The translations under genes and the position numbers were made by a program. A stretch of DNA of 64,000 nt, taken from Streptomyces sp. 35G-GA-8. Lineage in GTDB: Bacteria; Actinomycetota; Actinomycetes; Streptomycetales; Streptomycetaceae. Location: contig NZ_JAMHJQ010000002.1 of the NCBI RefSeq assembly GCF_023534745.1, forward strand, positions 565,783 through 629,782, given 5' to 3'. Below the pieces are notes generated by a model. That model made no database searches, was not told the DNA's origin, and saw nothing but the letters and a program-made list of their open reading frames with translations. Shown piece by piece: positions 1 to 8,634 of this stretch; the stretch's first letter is position 1; every line of letters starts with the position of its first letter.

Positions 1-318
1 ACCGTGGATCTGGACGAGCGGCCGGCCGAGGCCATCGAGGGCATCGCGTATTTCACGGTCTCCGAGCTGCTGCAGAACGTCAGCAAGCACAGCGAGGCGC
101 GGATGGCGTCGGTGGATGTGTGGCGGCGGGACGACCGGCTGCTGATCCAGGTGCAGGACGACGGGCGCGGCGGCGCGCGGCTGGACGGTGGTACGGGCAT
201 GTCCGGCCTGTCCGAGCGGCTCGACGCGGTGGACGGTCTGTTCGTCCTCGAATCCCCGGCCGGCGGGCCGACGGTCGTCACGGCGGAGCTGCCGTGGCGG
301 CGGCGCGGTAAGAGCTGA
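1..318 (+). CDS. Sensor histidine kinase, C-terminal fragment (cut by window edge)
   Basis: Only the last 105 codons are in the window; the frame is open to base 1. The fragment is a HATPase_c domain: an N-box (ELLQNVSKH) and a G1 box (DDGRGG) are visible, so it should bind ATP and phosphorylate a partner response regulator through an upstream His domain that is outside the window. It is strikingly similar to the C-terminus of the next gene (both contain IEGIAYFTVSELLQNVSKH and end in VTAELPWR), so the two kinases are tandem paralogues. The response regulator at 2069 is the likely shared partner. The sensor part cannot be judged. Confidence 0.9.
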   Translation, partial: TVDLDERPAEAIEGIAYFTVSELLQNVSKHSEARMASVDVWRRDDRLLIQVQDDGRGGARLDGGTGMSGLSERLDAVDGLFVLESPAGGPTVVTAELPWRRRGKS

Positions 319-461
319 GCGCGGCTTCGGGCCGCCCAGGGGAGCGCCCAGGGCGGCCCCGCGCGGGGCGCGACCGCACCTCGGGGGTGGGGAAAACCCC
401 AGGGGAAAGACGGAGACCGGCCTCATGGTGCGGGTGCTCGGGCCCCGGGAGCATGGAGGAC

Positions 462-1829
462 ATGGAGACACGCAGCCCGCTCTCCCCCAGCCCGCTCGCA
501 GAACGGACCACACCCATGGCCTTGGATTATGGATCGCAGCCGCGGCCCCACTTCCTTCCGCCGGCCCTGCGCGCCCCGGTCGAGGGACGCACCTGGCGCG
601 AGTTCGGCTATCTGCTGCTCAGCCTGCCCATCAGCACGGTGCTGTTCTGCTACGCGATAGCGACCATCGCGCTCGGGGCGGGGCTGCTGGTCACCTTCCT
701 CGGGGTGCCCGTGCTGGCCTTGGGGCTGGCCGGCTGCCGCGGCTTCGGGATGATGGAGCGGGCGCGGGCGCGCGCGCTGCTGGGGCTCGATGTGCCGGAG
801 CCGGAGCCGGCCCGTGGCGCGAAGAGCGGGCTGATGTCCTGGGTCGGCGCGGTGCTGAAGAGCGGGGTGTCCTGGCGCCATCTGCTCTACGCGATCCTGC
901 ATTTCCCGTGGGCGCTGTTCGCGTTCGTGGTGTCCCTGACGGTCTGGTCCGTGGCCTGGGGGCTGTTCACGTATCCGCTGTGGCAGTGGGTGTTTCCCAG
1001 CAATCTCGACCAGTCGGGAATCGCGATCTACAGCGACGGCGCGGGGAACGGCTTCTTCCTGGACACACCGTTCGAGATAGCCGCCACCTCGGTGGTGGGG
1101 CTGGTGCTGGTGCTCTTCTGCCCCTGGCTGATACGCGGCCTGGCGACCGTGGACCGGCTGCTGGTGATGGGGCTGCTCGGCCCGTCCCGGCTGGCCACCC
1201 GGGTCTCGGAGCTGGAGTCGGACCGGGGAGTGGTGGTCGACACGGCAGCGGCCGATCTGCGCCGTATCGAACGCGATCTGCACGACGGCGCGCAGGCGAG
1301 GCTGGTGGCCCTGGCCATGGATCTGGGGCTGGCGAAGGAGAAGCTGGCGGAGGACCCGGAGGCCGCGGCGCGCATGGTCGGCGAGGCGCACGGCGAGGTG
1401 AAGACGGCGCTCCAGGAGCTGCGGGATCTGGCGCGCGGCATCCACCCGGCCGTCCTCACCGACCGCGGGCTGGACGCGGCGCTCTCCTCCGTGGCCTCCC
1501 GCTGCACGGTCCCGGTGAAGGTGGAGGTCGATCTCCCCTACCGGCCGGCCGCCGCGATCGAGGGCATCGCCTACTTCACGGTCTCCGAGCTGCTGCAGAA
1601 CGTCAGCAAGCACGCCAGGGCGAGCCGGGCGACGGTGGAGGTGTGGCAGACGCAGGACCGGCTGATGCTTCAGGTCACGGATGACGGCAGGGGCGGGGCG
1701 GACGCGACGGCGGGCAGCGGGCTGGCCGGGCTGACGGAGCGGCTGGACGCGGTGGACGGGATCCTGGTCATCGACTCACCCGCCGACGGTCCGACGACGG
1801 TGACGGCGGAGCTGCCCTGGCGGGGCTGA
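462..1829 (+). CDS. NarL-type sensor histidine kinase
   Basis: Membrane sensor kinase of about 455 residues. Hydrophobic segments lie in the first half: an N-terminal pair, then one near residue 150 and one near 210, with an extracytoplasmic stretch between. The dimerisation/phosphoacceptor motif RDLHDGAQ (HisKA_3; His about 274) is followed by a HATPase domain with ELLQNVSKH and DDGRGG. ATG 462 is a compromise start; GTG 387, ATG 453 and ATG 516 are alternatives and none has a convincing ribosome site. It lies downstream of a paralogous kinase and 239 bp upstream of a response regulator. The signal sensed is unknown. Confidence 0.88.
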   Translation: METRSPLSPSPLAERTTPMALDYGSQPRPHFLPPALRAPVEGRTWREFGYLLLSLPISTVLFCYAIATIALGAGLLVTFLGVPVLALGLAGCRGFGMMERARARALLGLDVPEPEPARGAKSGLMSWVGAVLKSGVSWRHLLYAILHFPWALFAFVVSLTVWSVAWGLFTYPLWQWVFPSNLDQSGIAIYSDGAGNGFFLDTPFEIAATSVVGLVLVLFCPWLIRGLATVDRLLVMGLLGPSRLATRVSELESDRGVVVDTAAADLRRIERDLHDGAQARLVALAMDLGLAKEKLAEDPEAAARMVGEAHGEVKTALQELRDLARGIHPAVLTDRGLDAALSSVASRCTVPVKVEVDLPYRPAAAIEGIAYFTVSELLQNVSKHARASRATVEVWQTQDRLMLQVTDDGRGGADATAGSGLAGLTERLDAVDGILVIDSPADGPTTVTAELPWRG

Positions 1830-1850
1830 CGCTCAAGGAACGCCGCACGG

Positions 1851-1929
1851 CGTGAGCTCGTAGGGCGTGAGCTCGTACGGCGTGAGCTCGTACAGCTGGA
1901 ACTCGTACGGCGTGAGCTCGTACGGCGTG
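1851..1929 (+). repeat. 15-bp tandem repeat, five units
   Basis: Five head-to-tail copies of CGTGAGCTCGTACGG (1851-1925) with a partial sixth. Unit 4 is the most diverged (ctggaactcgtacgg). Most units contain the palindrome GAGCTC. The array starts 21 bp after the kinase stop codon and lies upstream of the response regulator, so it is transcribed with them or sits in the regulator's promoter region. Confidence 0.9.
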
Positions 1930-2068
1930 CTGCCTTCCGGGTGCCCCCGCCCGGGAGGCTCGCGCACACCCAGCGGGCCTTTTCCCGCCGGGTGTGCGCG
2001 CAGCGATACGAATACTGGGATGCTGGAGGGCACAGGGGACAGATCTCACCAATGGGGGCTACATCATC

Positions 2069-2740
2069 GTGGAAGACAGAGTGCGGGTCGTCATCGCCGA
2101 GGACTCAGTGCTGCTTCGGGAGGGCCTGACCCGGCTGCTGACCGACCGCGGACACGATGTCGTCGCCGGTGTCGGTGACGGGGAAGCGCTCATCAAGACC
2201 GTGGGTGATCTGGCGAACGAGGGCGCGCTCCCGGATGTGGTGGTCGCGGACGTACGGATGCCGCCGACCCACACCGACGAGGGGGTGCGGGCGGCCGTGC
2301 GGCTGCGCCGGGACCATCCGGGGATCGGGGTGCTGGTGCTCTCCCAGTACGTCGAGGAGCAGTACGCCACCGAGCTGCTGGCCGGCAGCAGCCGGGGCGT
2401 GGGGTATCTGCTCAAGGACCGGGTGGCCGAGGTCAGGGAGTTCGTGGACGCCGTCGTACGGGTGGCCAGGGGCGGGACCGCGCTGGACCCCGAGGTGGTC
2501 GCCCAGTTGCTGGGCCGGAGCCGCAAGCAGGATGTGCTGGCGGGGCTGACGCCCCGCGAGCGTGAGGTGCTCGGGCTGATGGCCGAGGGGCGGACGAACT
2601 CGGCGGTCGCCAAGCAGCTGGTCGTGAGCGACGGAGCGGTCGAGAAACATGTCAGCAATATCTTTCTGAAGCTTGGGCTTTCCCCTAGTGATGGGGATCA
2701 CCGCCGGGTGCTGGCCGTCCTGACGTATCTGCGGTCCTGA
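2069..2740 (+). CDS. NarL/LuxR-family response regulator
   Basis: Two-component regulator of 223 residues. The receiver domain has the acidic pair E11-D12 and the phosphoacceptor Asp near residue 61 (VVVADVRMPP). The C-terminal LuxR-type HTH, about residues 155-220, starts LTPREREVLGLMAEG and includes VEKHVSNIFLKL. GTG 2069 is chosen because GGGGG lies about 9 bases upstream and the receiver domain starts at once (VEDRVRVVIAEDS); upstream ATG starts would add unrelated residues. It follows two paralogous kinases and is presumably phosphorylated by one or both. Targets are not visible; the kor operon begins 285 bp downstream. Confidence 0.9.
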   Translation: MEDRVRVVIAEDSVLLREGLTRLLTDRGHDVVAGVGDGEALIKTVGDLANEGALPDVVVADVRMPPTHTDEGVRAAVRLRRDHPGIGVLVLSQYVEEQYATELLAGSSRGVGYLLKDRVAEVREFVDAVVRVARGGTALDPEVVAQLLGRSRKQDVLAGLTPREREVLGLMAEGRTNSAVAKQLVVSDGAVEKHVSNIFLKLGLSPSDGDHRRVLAVLTYLRS

Positions 2741-2943
2741 CCGGGGAACAGACCGGGGGACACCCTGGCTGTCGCCCCGTCGGTCGCACAGGCGGGGCGG
2801 GGGGCGGGACGAAAGCCCTAGCACCAAAGGATGAGAGCGGAACGACTTTCACGGATCCCATCGGGGGTGGGCAAAGTATGACAAATCAGCGCACGCGGCC
2901 GTCTCAAACTGGCGTCCACCATTCGATCGGTCAAGGGAAGGCG

Positions 2944-2962
2944 ACCCTTACCGACGTAGGGT
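2944..2962 (+). promoter_or_regulatory. Inverted repeat upstream of korA
   Basis: ACCCT-N9-AGGGT lies 64 bp before the korA start in a 285-bp gap (2741-3025) that otherwise shows no gene. It may be an operator for the kor operon, possibly for the adjacent response regulator. This is inference from position only. Confidence 0.35.
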
Positions 2963-3025
2963 GGCCTCCGGGACTGCCGGGCGGCCGGTCGGTCCCGAGC
3001 CGCCGCCCGAGGGAGGTCCAGTTCA

Positions 3026-4996
3026 GTGACCAGCCAGGTCAGTAGCCCAGCCGAGCAGGCCGATGGGGCCGACGACGCGCGTGAGAGCGATCGCGCCGTC
3101 GGTGACCAGCGCGCCCCCGCGTCCGGACAGGGGGGCGCAGGCGAGAAGGAAGTCCGTCGACTGGACCGGGTCATCATCCGTTTCGCGGGTGACTCGGGTG
3201 ACGGGATGCAGCTGACGGGTGACCGGTTCACCTCCGAGACGGCGTCGTTCGGGAACGACCTGTCGACGCTGCCGAACTTCCCGGCCGAGATCCGGGCTCC
3301 CGCGGGGACGCTGCCGGGCGTCTCCTCGTTCCAGCTGCACTTCGCCGACCACGACATCCTCACGCCGGGCGACGCGCCCAATGTGCTCGTGGCCATGAAC
3401 CCGGCCGCGCTGAAGGCGAATATCGGCGATGTGCCGCGCGGCGCGGAAATCATCGTGAACACCGATGAGTTCACCAAGCGGCCGATGGCCAAGGTCGGCT
3501 ATCTGACCTCACCGCTGGAGGACGGCTCGCTCGACGGCTACCAGGTGCACCCGGTGCCGCTGACGACGCTGACGATCGAGGCGCTCAAGGAGTTCGGTCT
3601 CTCCCGCAAGGAGGCCGAGCGCTCCAAGAACATGTTCGCGCTCGGGCTGCTCTCCTGGATGTACCACCGGCCGACGGAGGGCACCGAGAGGTTCCTGCGG
3701 GCCAAGTTCGCCAAGAAGCCGCAGATCGCGGAGGCCAATGTCGCCGCCTTCCGGGCCGGCTGGAACTTCGGGGAGACCACCGAGGACTTCGCGGTCTCCT
3801 ACGAGGTCGCCCCGGCCGGTGCCGCGTTCCCGACCGGCACGTACCGCAATATCTCCGGGAACCTGGCGCTGGCGTACGGCCTGATCGCCGCAGGCCACCA
3901 GGCGGACCTGCCGCTCTATCTCGGCTCGTACCCGATCACCCCGGCCTCGGACATCCTGCACGAGCTGTCCCGGCACAAGAACTTCGGCGTACGGACCTTC
4001 CAGGCCGAGGACGAGATCGCGGCCATCGGCGCGGCGCTGGGCGCGGCGTTCGGCGGGTCCCTCGCCGTCACCACCACCTCGGGCCCGGGTGTGGCGCTCA
4101 AGTCGGAGACCATCGGTCTGGCGGTCTCGCTGGAGCTGCCGCTGCTGGTCGTCGCCATCCAGCGCGGCGGTCCCTCCACCGGGCTGCCGACCAAGACCGA
4201 GCAGGCGGATCTGCTCCAGGCGATGTACGGGCGCAATGGCGAGGCCCCGGTGCCGGTGGTCGCGCCGCAGACCCCGGCGGACTGCTTCGACGCCGCCATG
4301 GAGGCCGCGCGGATCGCGCTGACCTACCGCACCCCGGTCTTCCTGCTCTCCGACGGCTATCTCGCCAATGGCTCCGAGCCCTGGCGGATCCCGGAGACGG
4401 ACGAACTCCCCGATCTGCGGGTGCGGTTCGCGACCGGACCCAACCATGAGCTGGCCGACGGCACCGAGGTGTTCTGGCCGTACAAGCGTGACCCGCGGAC
4501 CCTGGCCCGCCCGTGGGCGGTGCCCGGCACACCGGGGCTTGAGCACCGTATCGGCGGGATCGAGAAGCAGGACGGCACGGGCAATATCTCGTACGACCCG
4601 GCCAACCACGACTTCATGGTGCGCACCCGCCAGGCCAAGATCGACGGGATCCAGGTCCCCGATCTGACCGTCGACGACCCGGACGGCGCCCGCACGCTGG
4701 TCCTGGGCTGGGGCTCCACCTATGGGCCGATCACCGCCGCGGTCCGCCGGCTGCGCAGGGCGGGCACGCCCATCGCCCAGGCGCATCTGCGTCATATCAA
4801 CCCCTTCCCGCGCAACCTCGGGGAGATCCTTGGCCGTTATGACAAGGTCGTCGTGCCGGAGATGAACCTCGGCCAGCTCGCCACGCTGCTGCGGGCGAAG
4901 TATCTCGTCGACGCCCACTCGTACAACCAGGTCAACGGCATGCCGTTCAAGGCCGAGCAGCTGGCCACGGCCCTCAAGGAGGCCATCGATGTCTGA
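3026..4996 (+). CDS. korA: 2-oxoacid:ferredoxin oxidoreductase, alpha subunit (gamma-alpha fusion)
   Basis: Catalytic subunit that, with KorB, decarboxylates 2-oxoglutarate (or another 2-oxoacid) to the acyl-CoA and reduces ferredoxin. The 656-residue chain carries a variable N-terminal tail of about 45 residues, then a gamma-type domain (VIIRFAGDSGDGMQLTGDRF), then the pyrimidine-binding alpha domain (YLGSYPITPASDILHEL, TTSGPGVALKSETIGLAV), as in two-subunit enzymes of aerobes. GTG 3026 follows GAGGGAGG. It overlaps korB by 8 bp, implying translational coupling. In Streptomyces such enzymes complement the TCA cycle; substrate choice cannot be read from sequence alone. Confidence 0.93.
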   Translation: MTSQVSSPAEQADGADDARESDRAVGDQRAPASGQGGAGEKEVRRLDRVIIRFAGDSGDGMQLTGDRFTSETASFGNDLSTLPNFPAEIRAPAGTLPGVSSFQLHFADHDILTPGDAPNVLVAMNPAALKANIGDVPRGAEIIVNTDEFTKRPMAKVGYLTSPLEDGSLDGYQVHPVPLTTLTIEALKEFGLSRKEAERSKNMFALGLLSWMYHRPTEGTERFLRAKFAKKPQIAEANVAAFRAGWNFGETTEDFAVSYEVAPAGAAFPTGTYRNISGNLALAYGLIAAGHQADLPLYLGSYPITPASDILHELSRHKNFGVRTFQAEDEIAAIGAALGAAFGGSLAVTTTSGPGVALKSETIGLAVSLELPLLVVAIQRGGPSTGLPTKTEQADLLQAMYGRNGEAPVPVVAPQTPADCFDAAMEAARIALTYRTPVFLLSDGYLANGSEPWRIPETDELPDLRVRFATGPNHELADGTEVFWPYKRDPRTLARPWAVPGTPGLEHRIGGIEKQDGTGNISYDPANHDFMVRTRQAKIDGIQVPDLTVDDPDGARTLVLGWGSTYGPITAAVRRLRRAGTPIAQAHLRHINPFPRNLGEILGRYDKVVVPEMNLGQLATLLRAKYLVDAHSYNQVNGMPFKAEQLATALKEAIDV

Positions 4997-6047
4997 TGCG
5001 AACGAGTTGCTGACGCTGGTCCCCAAGGCCGAGGCCAAGCAGTCCATGAAGGACTTCAAGTCGGACCAGGAGGTCCGCTGGTGCCCCGGCTGCGGTGACT
5101 ACGCGGTGCTGGCCGCGGTCCAGGGCTTCATGCCCGAGCTGGGCCTCGCCAAGGAGAACATCGTCTTCGTCTCCGGCATCGGCTGCTCCTCGCGCTTCCC
5201 GTACTACATGAACACGTACGGGATGCACTCCATCCACGGCCGCGCCCCCGCCATCGCCACCGGGCTGGCGACCTCGCGCCGCGATCTGTCGGTCTGGGTG
5301 GTCACCGGCGACGGCGACGCGCTCTCCATCGGCGGCAACCATCTGATCCACGCGCTGCGGCGGAACGTCAACCTCAAGATCCTGCTGTTCAACAACCGGA
5401 TCTACGGGCTGACCAAGGGCCAGTACTCGCCCACCTCCGAGCTGGGGAAGATCACCAAGTCGACCCCGATGGGTTCGCTGGACGCGCCCTTCAACCCGGT
5501 GTCGCTGGCGATCGGCGCGGAGGCGTCGTTCGTGGCCCGTACGGTCGACTCCGACCGCAAGCACCTCACCGAAGTGCTGCGCCAGGCCGCCGACCACCCC
5601 GGCACCGCGCTGGTGGAGATCTACCAGAACTGCAATATCTTCAACGACGGCGCCTTCGAAGTCCTCAAGGACCGGGAGAAGGCCGCGGAGGCCGTGATCC
5701 GGCTGGAGCACGGGCAGCCGATCCGCTTCGGCGTGGAGGGCAAGAAGGGCGTCGTCCGCGACCCGGCCACCGGTGACCTGGAGGTCGTGGCCGTCACGCC
5801 CGAGAACGAGTCGCGGATCCTCGTCCATGACGCGCACGCGACCAGCCCCACCACCGCGTTCGCGCTGTCGCGTCTCGCGGACCCGGACACGCTGCACCAC
5901 ACCCCCATCGGGGTGCTGCGCAGCGTCGAGCGGCCCGTCTACGACACCCTGATGTCGGACCAGCTGGACGCGGCCGTCAAGCGGCAGGGCAAGGGCGATC
6001 TGGCCACGATGCTCGCCGGTGGCGACACCTGGACGGTCGTCGGCTAG
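4989..6047 (+). CDS. korB: 2-oxoacid:ferredoxin oxidoreductase, beta subunit
   Basis: The 352-residue thiamine diphosphate and Fe-S subunit. Probable [4Fe-4S] ligands are C32 and C35 (WCPGCG), C66 (GIGCSS) and C215 (YQNCNIF). The ThDP/Mg motif runs from GDGD (residues 107-110) to NNRIYGLTKGQ. It partners with KorA, whose gene overlaps it by 8 bp. Length and motifs are typical of the family. The last ~80 residues form the family's C-terminal extension. No ferredoxin gene is adjacent. Confidence 0.94.
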   Translation: MSDANELLTLVPKAEAKQSMKDFKSDQEVRWCPGCGDYAVLAAVQGFMPELGLAKENIVFVSGIGCSSRFPYYMNTYGMHSIHGRAPAIATGLATSRRDLSVWVVTGDGDALSIGGNHLIHALRRNVNLKILLFNNRIYGLTKGQYSPTSELGKITKSTPMGSLDAPFNPVSLAIGAEASFVARTVDSDRKHLTEVLRQAADHPGTALVEIYQNCNIFNDGAFEVLKDREKAAEAVIRLEHGQPIRFGVEGKKGVVRDPATGDLEVVAVTPENESRILVHDAHATSPTTAFALSRLADPDTLHHTPIGVLRSVERPVYDTLMSDQLDAAVKRQGKGDLATMLAGGDTWTVVG

Positions 6048-6081
6048 GGCCTGGACCCGAAGTCGGGACGCGGTTCTCCGG

Positions 6082-6109
6082 GGCCCGGATCTCTTACGAG
6101 GTCCGGGCC
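6082..6109. terminator. Bidirectional terminator between korB and the HxlR gene
   Basis: GGCCCGGA (6082-6089) pairs with TCCGGGCC (6102-6109). The hairpin spans the stop codon of the minus-strand HxlR gene and lies 35 bp after korB, so it could end both convergent transcripts. Confidence 0.55.
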
Positions 6110-6486
6110 TCGTCGTATGCCCGACGGGCCTTGAACACGTCGTCCAGCCGTCGTTCCGTCCAGCGCCCCAGATCGCACACATACTCGGCGGCCTCCCTGC
6201 CCAGCTCGGTCAGGGAGTAGTCCACGCGCGGCGGGATGACGGGCTTGGCGTCGCGGTGGACGAAGCCGTCACGCTCCAGGGTCTGGAGTGTCTGGGCGAG
6301 CATCTTCTCGCTGACCGCGCCGATCTCCCGGCGCAGTTCGCTGAAGCGGTACGAGCGCTCCAGCAGGGCGCCGAGCACCAGCACCCCCCAGCGGCTGGTG
6401 ACATGCTCCAGGACCAGCCGGGAGGGACACATGGACGGGGTGACGTCCGACTTCTCCGCCTTGCCCACCTGCTTGCTTACGACCAT
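6094..6486 (-). CDS. HxlR-family transcriptional regulator
   Basis: A 130-residue winged-helix DNA-binding protein. After a short N-terminus it shows the HxlR core (WGVLVLGALLE, FSELRREIGAVSEKMLAQTLQTLERDG) and the wing with DYSLTELG. One Cys in SMCPSRLVLEHV is at the place where redox-sensing members of this family (YodB/QorR type) carry their reactive Cys; whether it senses redox is inference. It is divergent from a QorB-like gene, the same pairing as E. coli ytfH/qorB. The shared promoter contains an inverted repeat at 6490-6514 that would suit autoregulation. Confidence 0.9.
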   Translation of the reverse strand: MVVSKQVGKAEKSDVTPSMCPSRLVLEHVTSRWGVLVLGALLERSYRFSELRREIGAVSEKMLAQTLQTLERDGFVHRDAKPVIPPRVDYSLTELGREAAEYVCDLGRWTERRLDDVFKARRAYDEARTS

Positions 6487-6489
6487 GCC

Positions 6490-6514
6490 AGTACCTTACT
6501 TCAAGGTGGGTACT
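6490..6514. promoter_or_regulatory. Putative HxlR operator
   Basis: AGTACC-N13-GGTACT, a perfect 6-bp inverted repeat, lies in the divergent promoter region immediately upstream of the HxlR start codon (6486). Both genes could be repressed from it. The assignment is by position and symmetry. Confidence 0.55.
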
Positions 6515-6592
6515 TTCGCATGGTTAGTGTCGACCCTAGGGTGAGTGACAGAGAGTCCCGATCCGCGCATATCCACCCGAACTGGAGCATCC

Positions 6593-7453
6593 ATGAGCAT
6601 CGTTGTCACCGGAGCCACCGGACACCTCGGCCGACTGGTCGTCGCGGCCCTGCTGGCCGACGGCGTGCCGGCCGACGGAATCGCCATCGTCGTACGGAAC
6701 GAGGAGAAGGCCGCGGACCTGGTGGCGCGCGGTGTCGAGCTGCGCGTCGCCGACTACAGCAAGCCCGAGACGCTGGCGGACGCGTTCCGGGCCGGTGACC
6801 GGGTGCTGCTGATCTCCGGCAGCGAGGTCGGGCAGCGCGTGCCGCAGCACACCGCCGTCATCGACGCCGCGCGGGCGGCGGACGTGGCCCAGCTCGCGTA
6901 CACCGGCATCCTCGGCGGCCCCGACGCCGATGTCCGACTGGCCGACGAGCACAAGGCGACCGAGCGGCTGATCCTCGACTCCGGGCTGCCGTACACCTTC
7001 CTGCGCAACGGCTGGTACACCGAGAACTACACCGGCAACCTCGCGCCCGTACTGGAGCATGACGCCGTCGTCGCCGCCGCGGGCGAGGGCAGGATCGCCG
7101 CCGCCTCCCGCGCCGACTACGCGGCCGCGGCGGCGGCCGTACTGACCGGTGAGGGTCACCTCGACAAGGCGTACGAGCTGAGCGGCGACACGGCGTGGTC
7201 GCTGAGCGAGTACGCGGCGGAGCTGTCGCGGCAGACCGGCAGGACCATCGCGTACAACAACGTGCCGGCCGGGACGCTGCTCGGAATCCTCACCGGCGCG
7301 GGGGTGCCGGAGCAGATGGCCTCGATCCTGGTCGACGTGGACCACGGAATCGAGCGCGGCCTGCTCGCCGGTACGACCGGGGATCTGGCCCGGCTGACCG
7401 GCCGCCCCACCACCCCGCTCGCCGAGACGATCGCCGAGGCGCTCAAGGGCTGA
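6593..7453 (+). CDS. NmrA/QorB-like NAD(P)-dependent quinone reductase
   Basis: A 286-residue atypical short-chain dehydrogenase. The Rossmann motif VTGATGHLG sits at residues 5-13, and conserved segments VAQLAYTGILGG, LPYTFLRNGWYTENY and an NmrA-like C-terminal half follow. The closest named relative is QorB (NADPH:quinone oxidoreductase 2), expected to detoxify quinones with NADPH. ATG 6593 follows GGAG with 6-base spacing. Its divergent HxlR neighbour supports an electrophile- or quinone-induced role. It has no signal peptide and is cytosolic. Confidence 0.85.
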   Translation: MSIVVTGATGHLGRLVVAALLADGVPADGIAIVVRNEEKAADLVARGVELRVADYSKPETLADAFRAGDRVLLISGSEVGQRVPQHTAVIDAARAADVAQLAYTGILGGPDADVRLADEHKATERLILDSGLPYTFLRNGWYTENYTGNLAPVLEHDAVVAAAGEGRIAAASRADYAAAAAAVLTGEGHLDKAYELSGDTAWSLSEYAAELSRQTGRTIAYNNVPAGTLLGILTGAGVPEQMASILVDVDHGIERGLLAGTTGDLARLTGRPTTPLAETIAEALKG

Positions 7454-7470
7454 CACTCGCGCACAGACGC

Positions 7471-7500
7471 GTCATGACCGTATGACGATACGGACATGAC
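7471..7500. promoter_or_regulatory. Near-perfect inverted repeat between qorB-like gene and rarD
   Basis: GTCATGACCGTAT, spacer gacg, then ATACGGACATGAC: 13-bp arms with one mismatch. It is 18 bp after the qorB-like stop and 73 bp before rarD. No T-run follows, so an operator is as likely as a terminator. Confidence 0.4.
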
Positions 7501-7572
7501 ATCGCGGCCCGCGCGGCGCTACCTTCTTGGGGGCGCCGTGCCGGGACGGCGCGTCTGTGGTGGGGAGGGCCA

Positions 7573-8619
7573 GTGAAGGCGGACGGCGACCAGCGGGCGG
7601 GACTGCCGGCCCAGCGGGCGGGACTGCTGTACGGGATCGGTGCCTACGGGATGTGGGGACTGGTCCCGCTCTACTGGCCGCTGCTCGAACCGGCCGGGGC
7701 GATGGAGATCCTGGCCCACCGGATGGTCTGGTCGCTGGCGTTCGTCGCCGTCGGGCTGCTGGTGCTGCGCCGCTGGGGCTGGATACCGGAGCTGATACGT
7801 CAGCCTCGCAAGCTGGGGCTCATCGCCGTGGCCGCCACCACGATCTCCCTCAACTGGGGTTTCTACATCTGGGCGGTCAACAGCGGCCGGGTCGTCGAAG
7901 CCTCGCTGGGCTATTTCATCAATCCGCTGGTGACGATCGCCATGGGCGTTCTCCTGCTCAAGGAACGGCTGCGGCCCGCCCAGTGGACGGCGGTGTTCAT
8001 CGCCCTCGCCGCCGTGCTCGTCCTCGCCGTCGGATACGGGCAGCCGCCCTGGATCTCGCTCGTACTGGCCTTCTCGTTCGCGACCTACGGCCTGGTCAAG
8101 AAGAAGATCAACATTGGCGGACTGGAGTCGCTGGCCGCCGAGACCGCGGTCCTGTTCCTGCCCGCGCTCGGCTATCTGGTGTGGCTGGGCGCGTCCGGCT
8201 CGGCCACCTTCGGCTCGGAGGGTACGGGCCAGATGGCCCTGCTCGCCGGGACGGGCGTGATCACCGCGCTGCCGCTGATCTGCTTCGGCGCGGCGGCGAT
8301 CCGGGTACCGCTGTCGACGCTGGGCCTGCTCCAGTATCTGGCGCCGGTCTTCCAGTTCGTGCTGGGGGTCGCGTACTTCCACGAGGCGATGCCGCCGGAG
8401 CGGTGGGCGGGCTTCTCGCTGGTCTGGCTGGCCCTGGCGATCCTGACCTGGGACGCGCTGCGAAACGCCCGCCGTACGCGGGCGGAGGCGCTACGGCTGG
8501 CGGCGGAGGCGGCAGCGACGGCGACCGCGACCGCGACGACCGTGGCGGCCTCGTCTTCGGCCTCGACTGCGGCCTCGACTTCGGCCTCCCCCGATCCCCG
8601 CGAACCGGGCCCCCGGTAA
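7573..8619 (+). CDS. rarD: EamA-family transporter RarD
   Basis: A 348-residue integral membrane protein with about ten hydrophobic helices, two EamA halves, and RarD landmarks (GIGAYGMWGLVPLYWP, SLNWGFYIWAVNSGRVVEASLGYFINPLV). GTG 7573 follows GGGGAGGG. The protein is classed as a drug/metabolite exporter; its substrate is not known. The last ~45 residues are a low-complexity Ala/Thr/Ser tail coded by simple repeats of gcgac and cctcg type, and look dispensable. It converges on the CGNR gene, with a short CCCGG-taa-CCGGG hairpin in the gap. Confidence 0.9.
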   Translation: MKADGDQRAGLPAQRAGLLYGIGAYGMWGLVPLYWPLLEPAGAMEILAHRMVWSLAFVAVGLLVLRRWGWIPELIRQPRKLGLIAVAATTISLNWGFYIWAVNSGRVVEASLGYFINPLVTIAMGVLLLKERLRPAQWTAVFIALAAVLVLAVGYGQPPWISLVLAFSFATYGLVKKKINIGGLESLAAETAVLFLPALGYLVWLGASGSATFGSEGTGQMALLAGTGVITALPLICFGAAAIRVPLSTLGLLQYLAPVFQFVLGVAYFHEAMPPERWAGFSLVWLALAILTWDALRNARRTRAEALRLAAEAAATATATATTVAASSSASTAASTSASPDPREPGPR

Positions 8620-8634
8620 CCGGGCTCAGTCAGC

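Noticed and set aside
1833-2033. Minus-strand frame coding YELTP repeats over the 15-bp array
   Set aside because: It is open only because the repeat unit is a multiple of three; no ribosome site or conserved domain.
2741-3025. tRNA or other RNA gene in the korA upstream gap and other gaps
   Set aside because: No cloverleaf or known RNA motif was found by eye in any gap of the window; a tRNAscan or Infernal run would settle it.
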